Positions 43,145 through 52,059 of a stretch of 64,000 bases of DNA are shown here, piece after piece; the first letter of the stretch is position 1; each line of letters starts with the position of its first letter. The stretch comes from Kocuria dechangensis. GTDB lineage: Bacteria; Actinomycetota; Actinomycetes; Actinomycetales; Micrococcaceae. The DNA is taken from positions 1-64,000 of the forward strand of contig NZ_BMEQ01000010.1 of the NCBI RefSeq assembly GCF_014636775.1, in the 5' to 3' direction. Below the pieces are notes generated by a model. It worked only from the letters and a program-made list of their open reading frames with translations, was not told where the DNA came from and did not search any database. The position numbers were made by a program, and so were the translations under genes.

Positions 43145-44505
43145 TCGGGGCTCCCCGTGCTCAGCATCTCGGTCTCGATGTACGTGGTCCAGTGCCCGAC
43201 CTTCTCGAACACGGGGTCAGTCACCAGCCGCGCCAGCAGCGGCACCGTGGTCTTGATGCCCTCGATGTGCGTGGCGGCCAGGCCCTCGCTCATCCGGCGG
43301 ACGGCCTCCGCACGGTCGTGGCCGTGGACGACGAGCTTGGCCAGCAGCGAGTCGTAGAAGGGCGCGACGGTGTCCCCGCTGCGCACCCCGGTGTCCACGC
43401 GGTAGTCCTCGCCCTCGGGCCAGTCCAGCCGGGTGAGCGTGCCCGGGCTGGGCAGGAAGTTGCGGTCCGGGTCCTCGGCGTTGATCCGGCACTCGATGGA
43501 GTGCCCGTCGAAGCGGATGTCCTCCTGGCGCAGCTCCGTCCGCCCGGTGGAGGCGATCCGCAGCTGCTCGGCCACCAGGTCCACACCCGTGACGAACTCC
43601 GTGACGGGGTGCTCCACCTGCAGGCGGGTGTTCATCTCGATGAACGCGGCCTCGTGCCGGACGGGGTCGTAGAGGTACTCGACCGTGCCCACGCCCGTGT
43701 ACCCGGCCAGCCGGGCCAGGTTCACCGCCGACTCCCGGATGCGCTCGCGGACGTGGTCGGGCAGGTCCGGTGCCGGCGCCTCCTCGACGATCTTCTGCGA
43801 GCGGCGCTGCAGGGAGCAGTCGCGGTCGCCCAGGTGCAGGAACGTCTCGCCGTCGCCGAGCACCTGCACCTCCACGTGCCGGGCGCGCTCCACGTACCGC
43901 TCGAGGTAGACGGTCGGGTCCCCGAAGCTCGCGGAGGCCTCCGCGCGGGCGACGTCGACGGTCTTCAGCAGGTCCTCCTCGGCCCGCACCAGACGGATGC
44001 CGCGCCCGCCGCCGCCGGCCGAGGCCTTGATCACCAGCGGGAACCCGACCTCCCGCGCCAGGGCGAGGACGGCGTCGTCGTCGCCCTCGAGGGGCCCGTT
44101 GGAGCCGGGGAGGACGGGCACGTCCGCGGCGATCGCGGCCTCCAGGGCGCGGGTCTTGTGGCCCATGAGGTCGATGACGTCGGGATCCGGTCCCACCCAG
44201 GTCATCCCCGACTCCTGGACGCGCCGGGCGAACGCCGCGTTCTCGGAGAGGAACCCGTAGCCGGGGTGGACGGCGTCGCAGCCGGTCTCCTTGCCGGCGA
44301 TCACGATCGCCTCGGCGTTGAGGTAGGAGGCCTGGGCCGGGGCGGGGCCGACGACGGCGACCACGTCGGCGAGCTCGGCGGCCAGGGACTGCTGGTCGAT
44401 CTCGCTGACGGCCAGGACGGTGCGGATGCCCATGTCCTGCGCGGAGCGGATGATGCGCACCGCGATCTCGCCCCGGTTGGCGACCAGGAGCGTGGAGATG
44501 GCCAC
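43141..44505 (-). CDS. accC: Biotin carboxylase subunit
   Basis: A 454-residue ATP-grasp biotin carboxylase: LLVANRGEIAVRIIRSAQDM, HPGYGFLSENAAFA, KASAGGGGRGIRLV (ATP-binding loop), EMNTRLQVEHPVTEFVTGVD (catalytic Glu/Arg region). Length fits AccC. Its location between a small BCCP gene and pxpB points to a dedicated carboxylation step tied to the KipIA-type carboxyltransferase, rather than the housekeeping acetyl-CoA carboxylase. It lies 3 nt downstream of the BCCP gene. Confidence 0.92.
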   Translation of the reverse strand: MAISTLLVANRGEIAVRIIRSAQDMGIRTVLAVSEIDQQSLAAELADVVAVVGPAPAQASYLNAEAIVIAGKETGCDAVHPGYGFLSENAAFARRVQESGMTWVGPDPDVIDLMGHKTRALEAAIAADVPVLPGSNGPLEGDDDAVLALAREVGFPLVIKASAGGGGRGIRLVRAEEDLLKTVDVARAEASASFGDPTVYLERYVERARHVEVQVLGDGETFLHLGDRDCSLQRRSQKIVEEAPAPDLPDHVRERIRESAVNLARLAGYTGVGTVEYLYDPVRHEAAFIEMNTRLQVEHPVTEFVTGVDLVAEQLRIASTGRTELRQEDIRFDGHSIECRINAEDPDRNFLPSPGTLTRLDWPEGEDYRVDTGVRSGDTVAPFYDSLLAKLVVHGHDRAEAVRRMSEGLAATHIEGIKTTVPLLARLVTDPVFEKVGHWTTYIETEMLSTGSPE

Positions 44506-44508
44506 GGC

Positions 44509-44748
44509 TCAGCCCTCGTCGACGACGGCGAGGACGTCCCCCGGGTTCACCATGGCGGCGTCCTCCACGGAGAAGCTCTCCAGGGTGCCGGCGACGTCCG
44601 AGTGGACTTCGGTGAACTGCTTCATGATCTCGACCATGCCGATGACCTGGCCGGTCTCGACCCGCTCGCCCTCCTGGACGTACGGGTCCTTGTCGGGGCC
44701 GGGCTTGCGGTAGAAGACGCCGGGGAGCGGGGACTGGATCTCGGCCAT
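44509..44748 (-). CDS. Small biotin carboxyl carrier protein
   Basis: A 79-residue biotinyl/lipoyl domain with no N-terminal extension. The modified lysine is Lys43 in VEIMKQF, the variant seen in carriers linked to pxp operons instead of AMKM. VEDAAMVNPGDVLAVVDEG closes the barrel. Likely partner of the adjacent biotin carboxylase. It follows pxpA after an 87-bp gap. Confidence 0.88.
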   Translation of the reverse strand: MAEIQSPLPGVFYRKPGPDKDPYVQEGERVETGQVIGMVEIMKQFTEVHSDVAGTLESFSVEDAAMVNPGDVLAVVDEG

Positions 44749-44835
44749 GGTGGGTCCTTTCGGTGGATTCTTCAGGTGTCCTGCGTCAGGTCCTGCGGGA
44801 AGTCCTGCGGGGCGCGGCGGCGCCGTGCGGCCGGG

Positions 44836-45585
44836 TCAGGCGGGCGCCGTCCGGAGCGCGTCGATCGCCTCGCGGACGGCCCGGGCCACCGCGGGCGCCC
44901 CGGGGGCGTCGGAGTGGACGCACACGGAGTCGAAGCGCATCGGCAGCTCGGTGCCGTCGTCGGCGTGGATGGAGCCCTCGGTCAGGGCCTGTCGCACGCG
45001 GTCCGCGGCCGCCTGCGGGTCGGTGGCGTGCGGGGTGCGCTGGATGATCAGCCCGCCCTCGGCGTTGTAGTCCAGGTCCACGTAGAGCTCGGCCACGAAG
45101 GGCACGCCGCGCTCGGCGCAGACGCTCTCGTGCGGGGTGCCGGCCATGCCGAGGACGGCGACGCCGTAGTCGGCGGCCACGGCCGCCACGGACTCCATGA
45201 GCGCGGCGTCCCGGGCGACCATGCCGTAGAGCGAGCCGTGGGGCTTGATGTGGTTCAGCTCGGCGCCGTGCCGGCGCAGGAAGCCGGTGAGGGCCCCGAC
45301 CTGGTAGCGGACCAGGGACTCGACCTCCTCCGGGGTGAGGACCATGGCACGGCGGCCGAAGCCCCACTGGTCCGGCAGGGAGGGGTGGGCGCCGATCGCC
45401 ACGCCGTGCTCCACCGCGGCGGCGACGGTGGCGGACATGATGTCCGGGTCCCCGGCGTGGAACCCGCAGGCGACGTTGGCGAGGTCCACGATCTGCAGCA
45501 GCTCGGGGTCGTTGCCGAAGCGGTGCAGGCCGATGCCCTCGCCCAGGTCGGAGTTGACGGTGGGGCGGGTCTGTTCTGTGGCCAT
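44836..45585 (-). CDS. pxpA: 5-oxoprolinase subunit A (LamB/YcsF family)
   Basis: A 249-residue LamB/YcsF protein. Hallmarks are VNSDLGEGIG near the start, ANVACGFHAGDPDIM, GAHPSLPDQWGFGRR and NHIKPHGSLYGMV. The ATG at 45583-45585 is chosen because family members begin a few residues before VNSDLGEG; another in-frame ATG at 45636 is possible. First gene of the five-gene leftward operon, divergent from the amidohydrolase gene, with which it shares 155 bp. Confidence 0.9.
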   Translation of the reverse strand: MATEQTRPTVNSDLGEGIGLHRFGNDPELLQIVDLANVACGFHAGDPDIMSATVAAAVEHGVAIGAHPSLPDQWGFGRRAMVLTPEEVESLVRYQVGALTGFLRRHGAELNHIKPHGSLYGMVARDAALMESVAAVAADYGVAVLGMAGTPHESVCAERGVPFVAELYVDLDYNAEGGLIIQRTPHATDPQAAADRVRQALTEGSIHADDGTELPMRFDSVCVHSDAPGAPAVARAVREAIDALRTAPA

Positions 45586-45740
45586 GGTCACAGCGTAGGA
45601 GTGCGAGGGGGATCGGGGAATGGGGTGGCCGGTCATTGTCCGGTCTTCCCCGCGCCGTTCTTCCCGCACCGTCTTCCCTGCGCCCGCCGGGTCGGCCAGA
45701 GTGGGGGAACGGCAGGACGCACGCGGAACGGGAGCTGGGG

Positions 45741-47021
45741 ATGACGGATTCACCGGAGATCATCGAGGTCGACCGCGACAGGCTGTGGTCCTCCCTGGAG
45801 CAGCTCGCGCGCATCGGGGCCTACGACGACGAGGACGCCGGCACGGTCGGAGTCCGCCGCCTCGCCCTCACCGACGAGGACCTCGCCGGGCGCCGCCTGG
45901 TGCTCGAGTGGTTCGAGGACGCCGGGCTGAGCGTGCGCTACGACCGGATGGGCAACGTCTACGCCCGCCGCCCCGGCCTCGACGACCGCCTGGCCCCGGT
46001 GCGGATCGGCTCCCACCTGGACACCGTGATCACCGGCGGCCGGTTCGACGGCGCGCTCGGCGTGCTGGGCGGCCTCGAGGTGGTGCGCGCGCTCAACGAC
46101 GCCGGCGTCACCACCCAGCGTCCGCTCGAGATCGTGATCTTCACCGACGAGGAGGGCGTCCGGTTCGAGACGGTGACCCTCGGCTCCTCCGTGGCCGCCG
46201 GCCGGATCCCCCTGGAGCAGGCGCGCGCCCTCACGGACCGCGACGGCGTCACGGTGGGCGAGGAGCTCGACCGGCACGGTTTCACCGACGGCGACCCCGT
46301 CCCCGCCCCGGAGCCGTACGCCTACCTGGAGTGCCACATCGAGCAGGGCCCGGTCCTCGCGGCCGAGGAGCTCCAGGTCGGACTCGTGACGGGCATCTTC
46401 GCGATCACGTGGAAAGAAGTGGTCTTCACCGGCGTCGCCGCCCACGCCGGCACGACCCCCTACGAGCTGCGCCACAACGCCGGGCTGGCGGCCGCCCTGG
46501 TGACGGTCGCCCTCCACGAGATGGTGCGCTCGGGCCGGTACGGCGACATGCGCGCGACCGCGGGACGGGTGGAGCAGCAGCCGAACGCCACGAACGTGGT
46601 GCCCGGTTCGGCGCTGATGACCATCGACATGCGCTGCTCCGACGCCGGGCACATGGCGGCGGCGCAGGAGGCGCTCGACGACGCGATCCACCGGGCCGCC
46701 GAGGAGGCGAAGGTGGCCGTCTCCGTCCGGGTGACGGCGCGGACCCCGCCGGTGGAGTTCGACCCGGAGGTGCGCACGGCCCTGGCCAAGAGCGCCTCCA
46801 ACCTCGGCCTGAGCTCCCGCGAGATGATCTCCGGGGCGGCCCACGACGCCGGCGAGATGGCGGCCGTGGGCCCGGCCGGGATGGTGTTCGTGCCAGGCCT
46901 GCACGACGGGATCAGCCACAACGCCCGGGAGTGGTCCACGCCCGAGGCCTGCGCGGACGGCGTCGCGGTGCTGCTGCGCGCCGCGTGCGAGCTCGCCGGG
47001 ACGCCGACCACCGCCGGGTGA
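45741..47021 (+). CDS. M20-type Zn hydrolase (N-carbamoyl amino acid / allantoate amidohydrolase family)
   Basis: A 426-residue M20 hydrolase. Metal ligands lie in GSHLDTV, FTDEEGVRF and ECHIEQGPVL; the dimerisation/substrate segment is HAGTTPYELRHNA and the C-terminal signature is ISGAAHDAGEM with GISHNAREW. These fit HyuC/AllC-type enzymes that cleave N-carbamoyl amino acids or allantoate. ATG at 45741 has GGAG 8 nt upstream. Placement beside the pxp operon suggests a role in recycling cyclic or ureido amino-acid derivatives; exact substrate unclear. Confidence 0.85.
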   Translation: MTDSPEIIEVDRDRLWSSLEQLARIGAYDDEDAGTVGVRRLALTDEDLAGRRLVLEWFEDAGLSVRYDRMGNVYARRPGLDDRLAPVRIGSHLDTVITGGRFDGALGVLGGLEVVRALNDAGVTTQRPLEIVIFTDEEGVRFETVTLGSSVAAGRIPLEQARALTDRDGVTVGEELDRHGFTDGDPVPAPEPYAYLECHIEQGPVLAAEELQVGLVTGIFAITWKEVVFTGVAAHAGTTPYELRHNAGLAAALVTVALHEMVRSGRYGDMRATAGRVEQQPNATNVVPGSALMTIDMRCSDAGHMAAAQEALDDAIHRAAEEAKVAVSVRVTARTPPVEFDPEVRTALAKSASNLGLSSREMISGAAHDAGEMAAVGPAGMVFVPGLHDGISHNAREWSTPEACADGVAVLLRAACELAGTPTTAG

Positions 47022-48247
47022 GCCCGGGCGACCGGGGCCGTGCGGGGTCGTGGCGGTGGCCCGCCCTCGCGATGTTCGCCGTGGGGTACGGGGCCAACCA
47101 GTTCGTCCCCCTGCTGGTGGCCTACCGGTCCACGCTGGGGCTCTCGGACGCCGAGGCGACTGCGGTCTTCGGGGTGTACGCCCTCGGGCTGATCCCGGGG
47201 CTGGTGGCCGGCGGGCGGGCCAGCGACGTGCACGGGCGCCGGCGGCTCATGATCGCCTTCGCCGCCCTGTCCCTGGTGGCCACCGCCGTGCTGATCACCG
47301 GGCAGTGGGGCGTGGCGGGGCTGTACGCCGGTCGTTTCCTCACCGGGGTGGTGTCCGGGACCGTCTTCAGCATCGGCACGGCCTGGATCAAGGAGCTCTC
47401 CACGGACGCCCCGGCGGCGGCCGGTGCCCGCCGGGCGGCCCTGGCGCTGACCGCCGGTTTCGGGGTCGGCCCGCTGGTCGCAGGGGTCCTCGCCCAGTGG
47501 GGACCGGCCCCGCTGCTGGTGCCCTACCTGGTGCACCTGGTGCTGGCCGCCGTCGCCCTCGTGCTGCTCCTCCGCGCGCCCGAGACCCGGCCCGCTCGGC
47601 CGCGGGGGACAGGCCGGGCCCGTCTGGTCCCGGCCTCGGCCACGACGGCCCGCTTCCGCGGGGTGGTGGTTCCCATGGCGCCGTGGGTCTTCGGCAGCGT
47701 CACGCTGGTGTTCACCACGCTGCCCGCCCACGCCGTCGGACCCGGTGGTGGCCTGGGCCTGGTGCTCCCCGGACTCCTGGCCGCGCTCGCCCTGGTGGCC
47801 GGGGCCGCCGTCCAGCCCTGGGGACGGAGGCTGCACGCCGGGCTGAACGGTTCCGGCGGGGCGGGCGCGGGGGCGGTGGGGCTGGCACTCGTCACCGCCG
47901 GATGCCTGGTGGCCGCCTTCGCCACCGCCCGGCCCGGTCCGCCGGCCGCGGCGGCCGCCGCGATCCTGCTCGGTCTCGGGTACGGGGTGTGCATGATCGT
48001 GGGCCTGACCGAGGTGGAGGAGCTGGCGGCGCCGGAGGAGCTCGGGTCCGTGGTGGCCGTGTACTACAGCCTCGCCTACGCCGGTCTGGCCGGGCCGTAC
48101 CTGCTGGCCCTGGCCGCCCCCGTCCTGGGGTACCCCGCCGCGCTGGTGTGCCTGGCCGCCGTGGCAGCGCTGACCCTTGTCGCCGTCCTGCTCAACGGCC
48201 GGCGCCGGCCGGCCACGGGCCCGCAGGACCCGGGAGCACCACGATGA
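47018..48247 (+). CDS. MFS transporter coupled to the amidohydrolase
   Basis: A 409-residue major facilitator (about 12 helices; GGRASDVHGRRRLM in loop 2-3). GTG at 47018 overlaps the stop of the amidohydrolase gene (GTGA), so the two are translationally coupled. It may import the hydrolase substrate or export its product. No substrate-specific motif is visible. Confidence 0.82.
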   Translation: MSPGDRGRAGSWRWPALAMFAVGYGANQFVPLLVAYRSTLGLSDAEATAVFGVYALGLIPGLVAGGRASDVHGRRRLMIAFAALSLVATAVLITGQWGVAGLYAGRFLTGVVSGTVFSIGTAWIKELSTDAPAAAGARRAALALTAGFGVGPLVAGVLAQWGPAPLLVPYLVHLVLAAVALVLLLRAPETRPARPRGTGRARLVPASATTARFRGVVVPMAPWVFGSVTLVFTTLPAHAVGPGGGLGLVLPGLLAALALVAGAAVQPWGRRLHAGLNGSGGAGAGAVGLALVTAGCLVAAFATARPGPPAAAAAAILLGLGYGVCMIVGLTEVEELAAPEELGSVVAVYYSLAYAGLAGPYLLALAAPVLGYPAALVCLAAVAALTLVAVLLNGRRRPATGPQDPGAPR

Positions 48248-48382
48248 CGCGGGTCAGGATCCCCGTACCGGCGGCGGCCGCGGGTGTCGTGGGGCGCCGC
48301 CGTCGTGGCCTCCCGGGGTGTTCCCGGACCGGGCGCCGGGGGACAATCTGGGCACCGGACTTGCGCACCGAGGAGGACTCCC

Positions 48383-49168
48383 GTGGACGTCGTCATCCTG
48401 CCGACCGCCGCGGACGTGGGGGCGCACGCGGCCGACCTCGTCGCCGCCCATATCGCGCGGAAGCCCGACACCGTGCTCGGCGTGGCCACGGGGTCGTCGC
48501 CGGTGGGGATCTACCGGGAGCTGGCCCGGCGGCAGCAGGAGGGCGCGCTCGACCTCGGTGGGATCCGCTGCTTCGCCCTCGACGAGTACGTCGGGCTGCC
48601 GCCCGGCCACCCGGGCAGCTACGCGACCTTCCTGGAGCGGGAGGTCGCGCGCCCCTTCCGCCTGCCCCGCTCCCGGGTCCGGCTCCCCGACGGCCGGGCC
48701 GGCGACCTGGAGCGGGCGTGCGAGGACTACGAACGGGCGATCGCGGAGGCCGGCGGCATCGACCTGCAGATCCTCGGCATCGGCACGAACGGCCACATCG
48801 GCTTCAACGAGCCGGTCTCGTCGCTGTCCTCCCGCACCCGGGTCAAGGCGCTCTCCGCGCAGACGCGCACCGACAACGCCCGGTTCTTCGCCGACGACGA
48901 GGAGGTGCCCACGCACTGCGTCACGCAGGGCCTGGGCACCATCCTCGAGGCCCGGCAGGTGGTCCTGGTGGCGCAGGGCGAGCGCAAGGCCTCGGCCGTG
49001 GCCGCCGCGGTGGAGGGGCCCGTGTCGAGCATGTGCCCGGCCTCGGTGCTGCAGTTCCACCGCCGGGCCACGGTGGTGCTCGACGAGCCGGCGGCCGGCG
49101 GGCTGGCCCTGGGGGACTACTACCGCTTCGTCCTGCAGGCCAAGGACCGCTTCCGGGGGCGGGCGTGA
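48383..49168 (+). CDS. nagB: Glucosamine-6-phosphate deaminase
   Basis: A 261-residue NagB, converting glucosamine-6-phosphate to fructose-6-phosphate and ammonia. Signatures are GVATGSSPVGIY (phosphate loop), ALDEYVGLPPGHPGSY (Asp67 as general base) and GIGTNGHIGFNEP (His138). Start GTG at 48383 has AGGAGG 6 nt upstream. Length matches the family (about 260). It ends at a strong hairpin and is not next to a visible nagA. Confidence 0.92.
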   Translation: MDVVILPTAADVGAHAADLVAAHIARKPDTVLGVATGSSPVGIYRELARRQQEGALDLGGIRCFALDEYVGLPPGHPGSYATFLEREVARPFRLPRSRVRLPDGRAGDLERACEDYERAIAEAGGIDLQILGIGTNGHIGFNEPVSSLSSRTRVKALSAQTRTDNARFFADDEEVPTHCVTQGLGTILEARQVVLVAQGERKASAVAAAVEGPVSSMCPASVLQFHRRATVVLDEPAAGGLALGDYYRFVLQAKDRFRGRA

Positions 49169-49194
49169 GCGGAGGGGGCCGGCCCGGCACAGGG

Positions 49195-49228
49195 ACGGGC
49201 CCCGGCGCAGCAGTGCGCCGGAGCCCGT
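49195..49228. terminator. Bidirectional terminator hairpin
   Basis: A 15-bp stem with one mismatch (arms 49195-49209 and 49214-49228) and the loop GCAG, between the convergent nagB and the small helical-protein gene. Confidence 0.7.
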
Positions 49229-49286
49229 GTGCGGGGTCTGGGGCTCGCGCCTCCGGACCCGGTGGAGCTCGTGGTGAGCGGGACGC

Positions 49287-49514
49287 TCAGCCGGACTCCT
49301 TCTGCAGGCGCTCGATCAGCATCCGTTTGCCCTGGGTGCCGGCCTTGAGGTTGTTCTCCTGGATCTTGCGGAACCAGTCCGCCAGCTCGGTGTCGCCTGC
49401 GGCGTCGGCGTCCTTGATGTAGGCGTCCACCTTCCACGCCATCTTCAGCGACGCCTCCAGGATGGACAGGAGGTCGTAGTTGGCGTCCTTCACGGGGCTC
49501 TGGGGATCGGCCAT
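49287..49514 (-). CDS. Small helical protein, unknown function
   Basis: A 75-residue acidic/basic helical protein (MADPQSPVKDANYDLLSILE, WKVDAYIKDAD, WFRKIQENNLKAG). No signal, no membrane helix, no recognised motif, though the sequence looks like a conserved actinobacterial family. ATG at 49514 is preceded by GAGGAAGG. Confidence 0.65.
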   Translation of the reverse strand: MADPQSPVKDANYDLLSILEASLKMAWKVDAYIKDADAAGDTELADWFRKIQENNLKAGTQGKRMLIERLQKESG

Positions 49515-49692
49515 GGTGTCTTGCCTTCCTCTGCGGAACGGGAACTGCAATCACTTCTGACGTGCCGTGGATTCGCGGCATCTCCACGCTAGGACTGCTC
49601 CCTGCGCCGGACAATGAACGGGCGGTACGTGACGCGGATGCGTCACGTACCGCCCGGGACGGCGCTTCGCGCCGGCATCGGCGGGACGCCGC

Positions 49693-50589
49693 TCAGGGCG
49701 CGGCGGGAGCCGCTCCGGCGTCGCCGCCCGTCGCGCCCTGCTGGGCCGCACCGTCGGAGCCGAGCTGGCCGGCGCCCGATCCGGTGCCGGTGTCCGTCCC
49801 GCTGCCGGTGTCCGTGCCGGTCTGGCTGCCGTCCAGCGGCTGGGTGCCTGCGGCGCCGTCGCCGGTGGCGGGCAGGCCGCTGTCGGTCTCGGCTGCACCG
49901 GTGGTGGCCTCCGGGGCAGGCGCGCCCTCCTCGACCGTGGGGGCGGTCGTCGGCGCCTCCGTCGGTGCGATGCCGTCGGTGCCCGTGGTCGGGGTGACCT
50001 CACCGGCGCCCGGGGCCTGCTCGTCGGCCGGCGCGGTGGTGGCCGGGGTGCGCACCGAGACCGACTCGCTGCCCGTCACGGTGCGCTGGATCGTGCCCGT
50101 GCCGCCGGACAGCTCGGTGCCGGTCAGCGCCTGGACGCCGAAGATGGCCGCGAACGCCAGCCCGAGGATGACGCCGGCGCTGACCAGGACGGGCTTCAGC
50201 TTCAGCTGCCGGAGCCGTCCGAGGCGGTCGGCGGGCTCCACGGCGGTGCTGCCGTGGGTCTCGGGGACCACCACCCCGTCGCGGGTGAGCACGCGCTGGG
50301 CCACGACCGTGCGCACCTTCTTCAGGCCGTAGCGGCTCTTCTCGAGCGAGGTGGAGTAGACGACGAGTGCCACACCGGAGACGATGCTCGTCAGCGCGGC
50401 GCCGATGACGGTGCCGACCACGCTGAGGTGGCCGCCGATCACCGACATGGTGGCCGCGGTGGCCGCGCCGGCCACCAGGCCGGGGATGTTCAGGGCGGGG
50501 CCCTTCTTCTCGGGCTTCTCCGCCGTCTCGGCGTCGGGGGACCGGTCCTCGGCGGGTGAGGTGTCGGTGCGGGGTTTTTCCATGGTCAT
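49693..50589 (-). CDS. Two-helix membrane protein with low-complexity tail
   Basis: A 298-residue protein. After a cytosolic acidic N-terminus, a Gly/Ala-rich hydrophobic region (about 32-75, with IGGHLSVVGTVIGAALTSIV) and a second helix (about 125-145, LVSAGVILGLAFAAIFGV) are followed by an exported Ala/Thr/Gly/Pro-rich tail of about 150 residues with Asp/Glu. ATG at 50589 has GAGGA 7 nt upstream; a GATAAT -10-like hexamer lies about 70 bp further upstream. No family recognised. Confidence 0.6.
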   Translation of the reverse strand: MTMEKPRTDTSPAEDRSPDAETAEKPEKKGPALNIPGLVAGAATAATMSVIGGHLSVVGTVIGAALTSIVSGVALVVYSTSLEKSRYGLKKVRTVVAQRVLTRDGVVVPETHGSTAVEPADRLGRLRQLKLKPVLVSAGVILGLAFAAIFGVQALTGTELSGGTGTIQRTVTGSESVSVRTPATTAPADEQAPGAGEVTPTTGTDGIAPTEAPTTAPTVEEGAPAPEATTGAAETDSGLPATGDGAAGTQPLDGSQTGTDTGSGTDTGTGSGAGQLGSDGAAQQGATGGDAGAAPAAP

Positions 50590-50895
50590 GGTGAGGTCCT
50601 CGTCAGGTCGCGGGATGGGGGGCCGATCCCCGCGACGTCGCCCGGGCCGGCCCTTCCCATTATCCGGATTGACCTGGGAGAACGCGCAAATGGTGGGCGG
50701 TCTCACGTGCAAGGAGCCTGATCATCGGGCAATGCGTCGCGGTGTTGCGCCGGGTCCTGGCGGAGGACGCGGTCCCGCAGCCGTGCGGAGCGTGCGCCCG
50801 TGGGAGGATGCGTTCCCCTGGGAACGGCCCGTCCGGCGACCGTGCCGCAGCAGGTGACGGAGACCGGAGGACGGAGACCGGAGAAGGAGGGAAGC
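50590..50895. other. Divergent intergenic region
   Basis: This 306-bp gap separates the leftward membrane gene from the rightward kinase gene. On the minus strand a GATAAT hexamer (about 50660-50665) is a possible -10 for the membrane gene. No small gene was recognised. Confidence 0.3.
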
Positions 50896-51819
50896 GTGCC
50901 GGAGGCCGAGCTCCACCCGACGGCCGCCCTGGTGCGCCGCCTCCTCAAGGCGCAGCTGCCGGAGTCGTTGCAGGCGCTCGCCGCCCAGCCGCTCGGGCCG
51001 GTGGTCCAGGGCTGGGACAACGCGATGTTCCGGCTGGGCCCCTCTCACGTCGTGCGCCTGCCCGTCCGCCAGGCCTCCGTGCCGTGCCTCACCAACGAGA
51101 TGCGGTGGACGGCTCGTGCCGCTGCGCCGCTCGCCGTGCTCGGGGTGGAGACTCCCCGGCAGGTCTTCCACGGCCGGCCCGGCGCCGGGTACCACTGGCC
51201 CTGGGCGGTCACGCAGTGGATCGAGGGTGAGGCCGTCGCGCTCCTGCCCGTCGGGCGGCGCGACCGCCTCGCCCCGGCCCTCGCACGAGCGCTGACCGCG
51301 CTGCACCGGCCGGCGCCGCAGGACGCTCCGCACAATCCGTACCGGGGCGTCCCGCTCGCCGACCGGATCCGAAGTGTGGCCGAGCGCCGGCCGTCCGTCG
51401 ACGCGGCGCTCGGGGCTCACCGGGGAGAGCAGCTCAGGAGGATCGTCGACGACGGACTGCGCGCCGCCCCGTGGCGGCGGCCGCCGGTCTGGCTGCACGG
51501 CGACCCGCACCCGTGGAACCTCGTCCACCGGCAGGAGCGGCTGGCCGGGCTCATCGACTTCGGGGACGTCTGCGCCGGGGACCCCGCCTCCGACCTCGCC
51601 ACCGCCTGGCTGACCCTCGACGCCGCCCAGCGCTCGGCCTTCCGTGACATCGCCGACGGGAGCGGCCGGTACGACGACGACGTGTGGCGCCGTGCCGCTG
51701 CCTGGGCTGCGATCTACGTGACGGCGCTGGTGGCCGACCCGGCGTCGTCGCAGGAGTTCGCCGGAGTGGTCGAGCACGCGGTGGGTCAGCTGGTGTCCCT
51801 CGGCGGGCGCTCGGGCTAG
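50896..51819 (+). CDS. Aminoglycoside phosphotransferase-fold kinase
   Basis: A 307-residue APH-family protein. The Brenner motif is WLHGDPHPWNLVH (catalytic Asp, Asn) and the metal-binding motif is LIDFGDVCAGDPASDLA. The N-lobe has VVQGWDNAMFRLG. GTG at 50896 has AAGGAGG 6 nt upstream. Such proteins phosphorylate antibiotics or small metabolites. The sequence does not tell which, and resistance cannot be inferred. A hairpin follows the gene. Confidence 0.82.
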   Translation: MPEAELHPTAALVRRLLKAQLPESLQALAAQPLGPVVQGWDNAMFRLGPSHVVRLPVRQASVPCLTNEMRWTARAAAPLAVLGVETPRQVFHGRPGAGYHWPWAVTQWIEGEAVALLPVGRRDRLAPALARALTALHRPAPQDAPHNPYRGVPLADRIRSVAERRPSVDAALGAHRGEQLRRIVDDGLRAAPWRRPPVWLHGDPHPWNLVHRQERLAGLIDFGDVCAGDPASDLATAWLTLDAAQRSAFRDIADGSGRYDDDVWRRAAAWAAIYVTALVADPASSQEFAGVVEHAVGQLVSLGGRSG

Positions 51820-51827
51820 CGGCTTCT

Positions 51828-51851
51828 CGACCACAACCCATTTTGTTGTCG
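51828..51851 (+). terminator. Terminator-like hairpin after the kinase gene
   Basis: Nine-bp arms with one mismatch (CGACCACAA/TTGTTGTCG), 9 bp after the kinase stop, followed by a T-containing stretch (TGTCCCTCTTT). Confidence 0.45.
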
Positions 51852-52059
51852 TGTCCCTCTTTGGGGGGATGGATAACTCCGCCGAAGGCTGTGCCGAAGG
51901 TGTTCGGCGTCAGGAAAGGGTTGTATAGCGCCTGGTCAGTCCCTGATTTCTGGCGGTTTTCACGGACCTGGGCGTCATGGACACCCCCGTCCCCCCAAGA
52001 GCCCACACGGCTCCATATGATGCATATGCAAACACTTGCTCGATCCGTAAGGGGACAAC

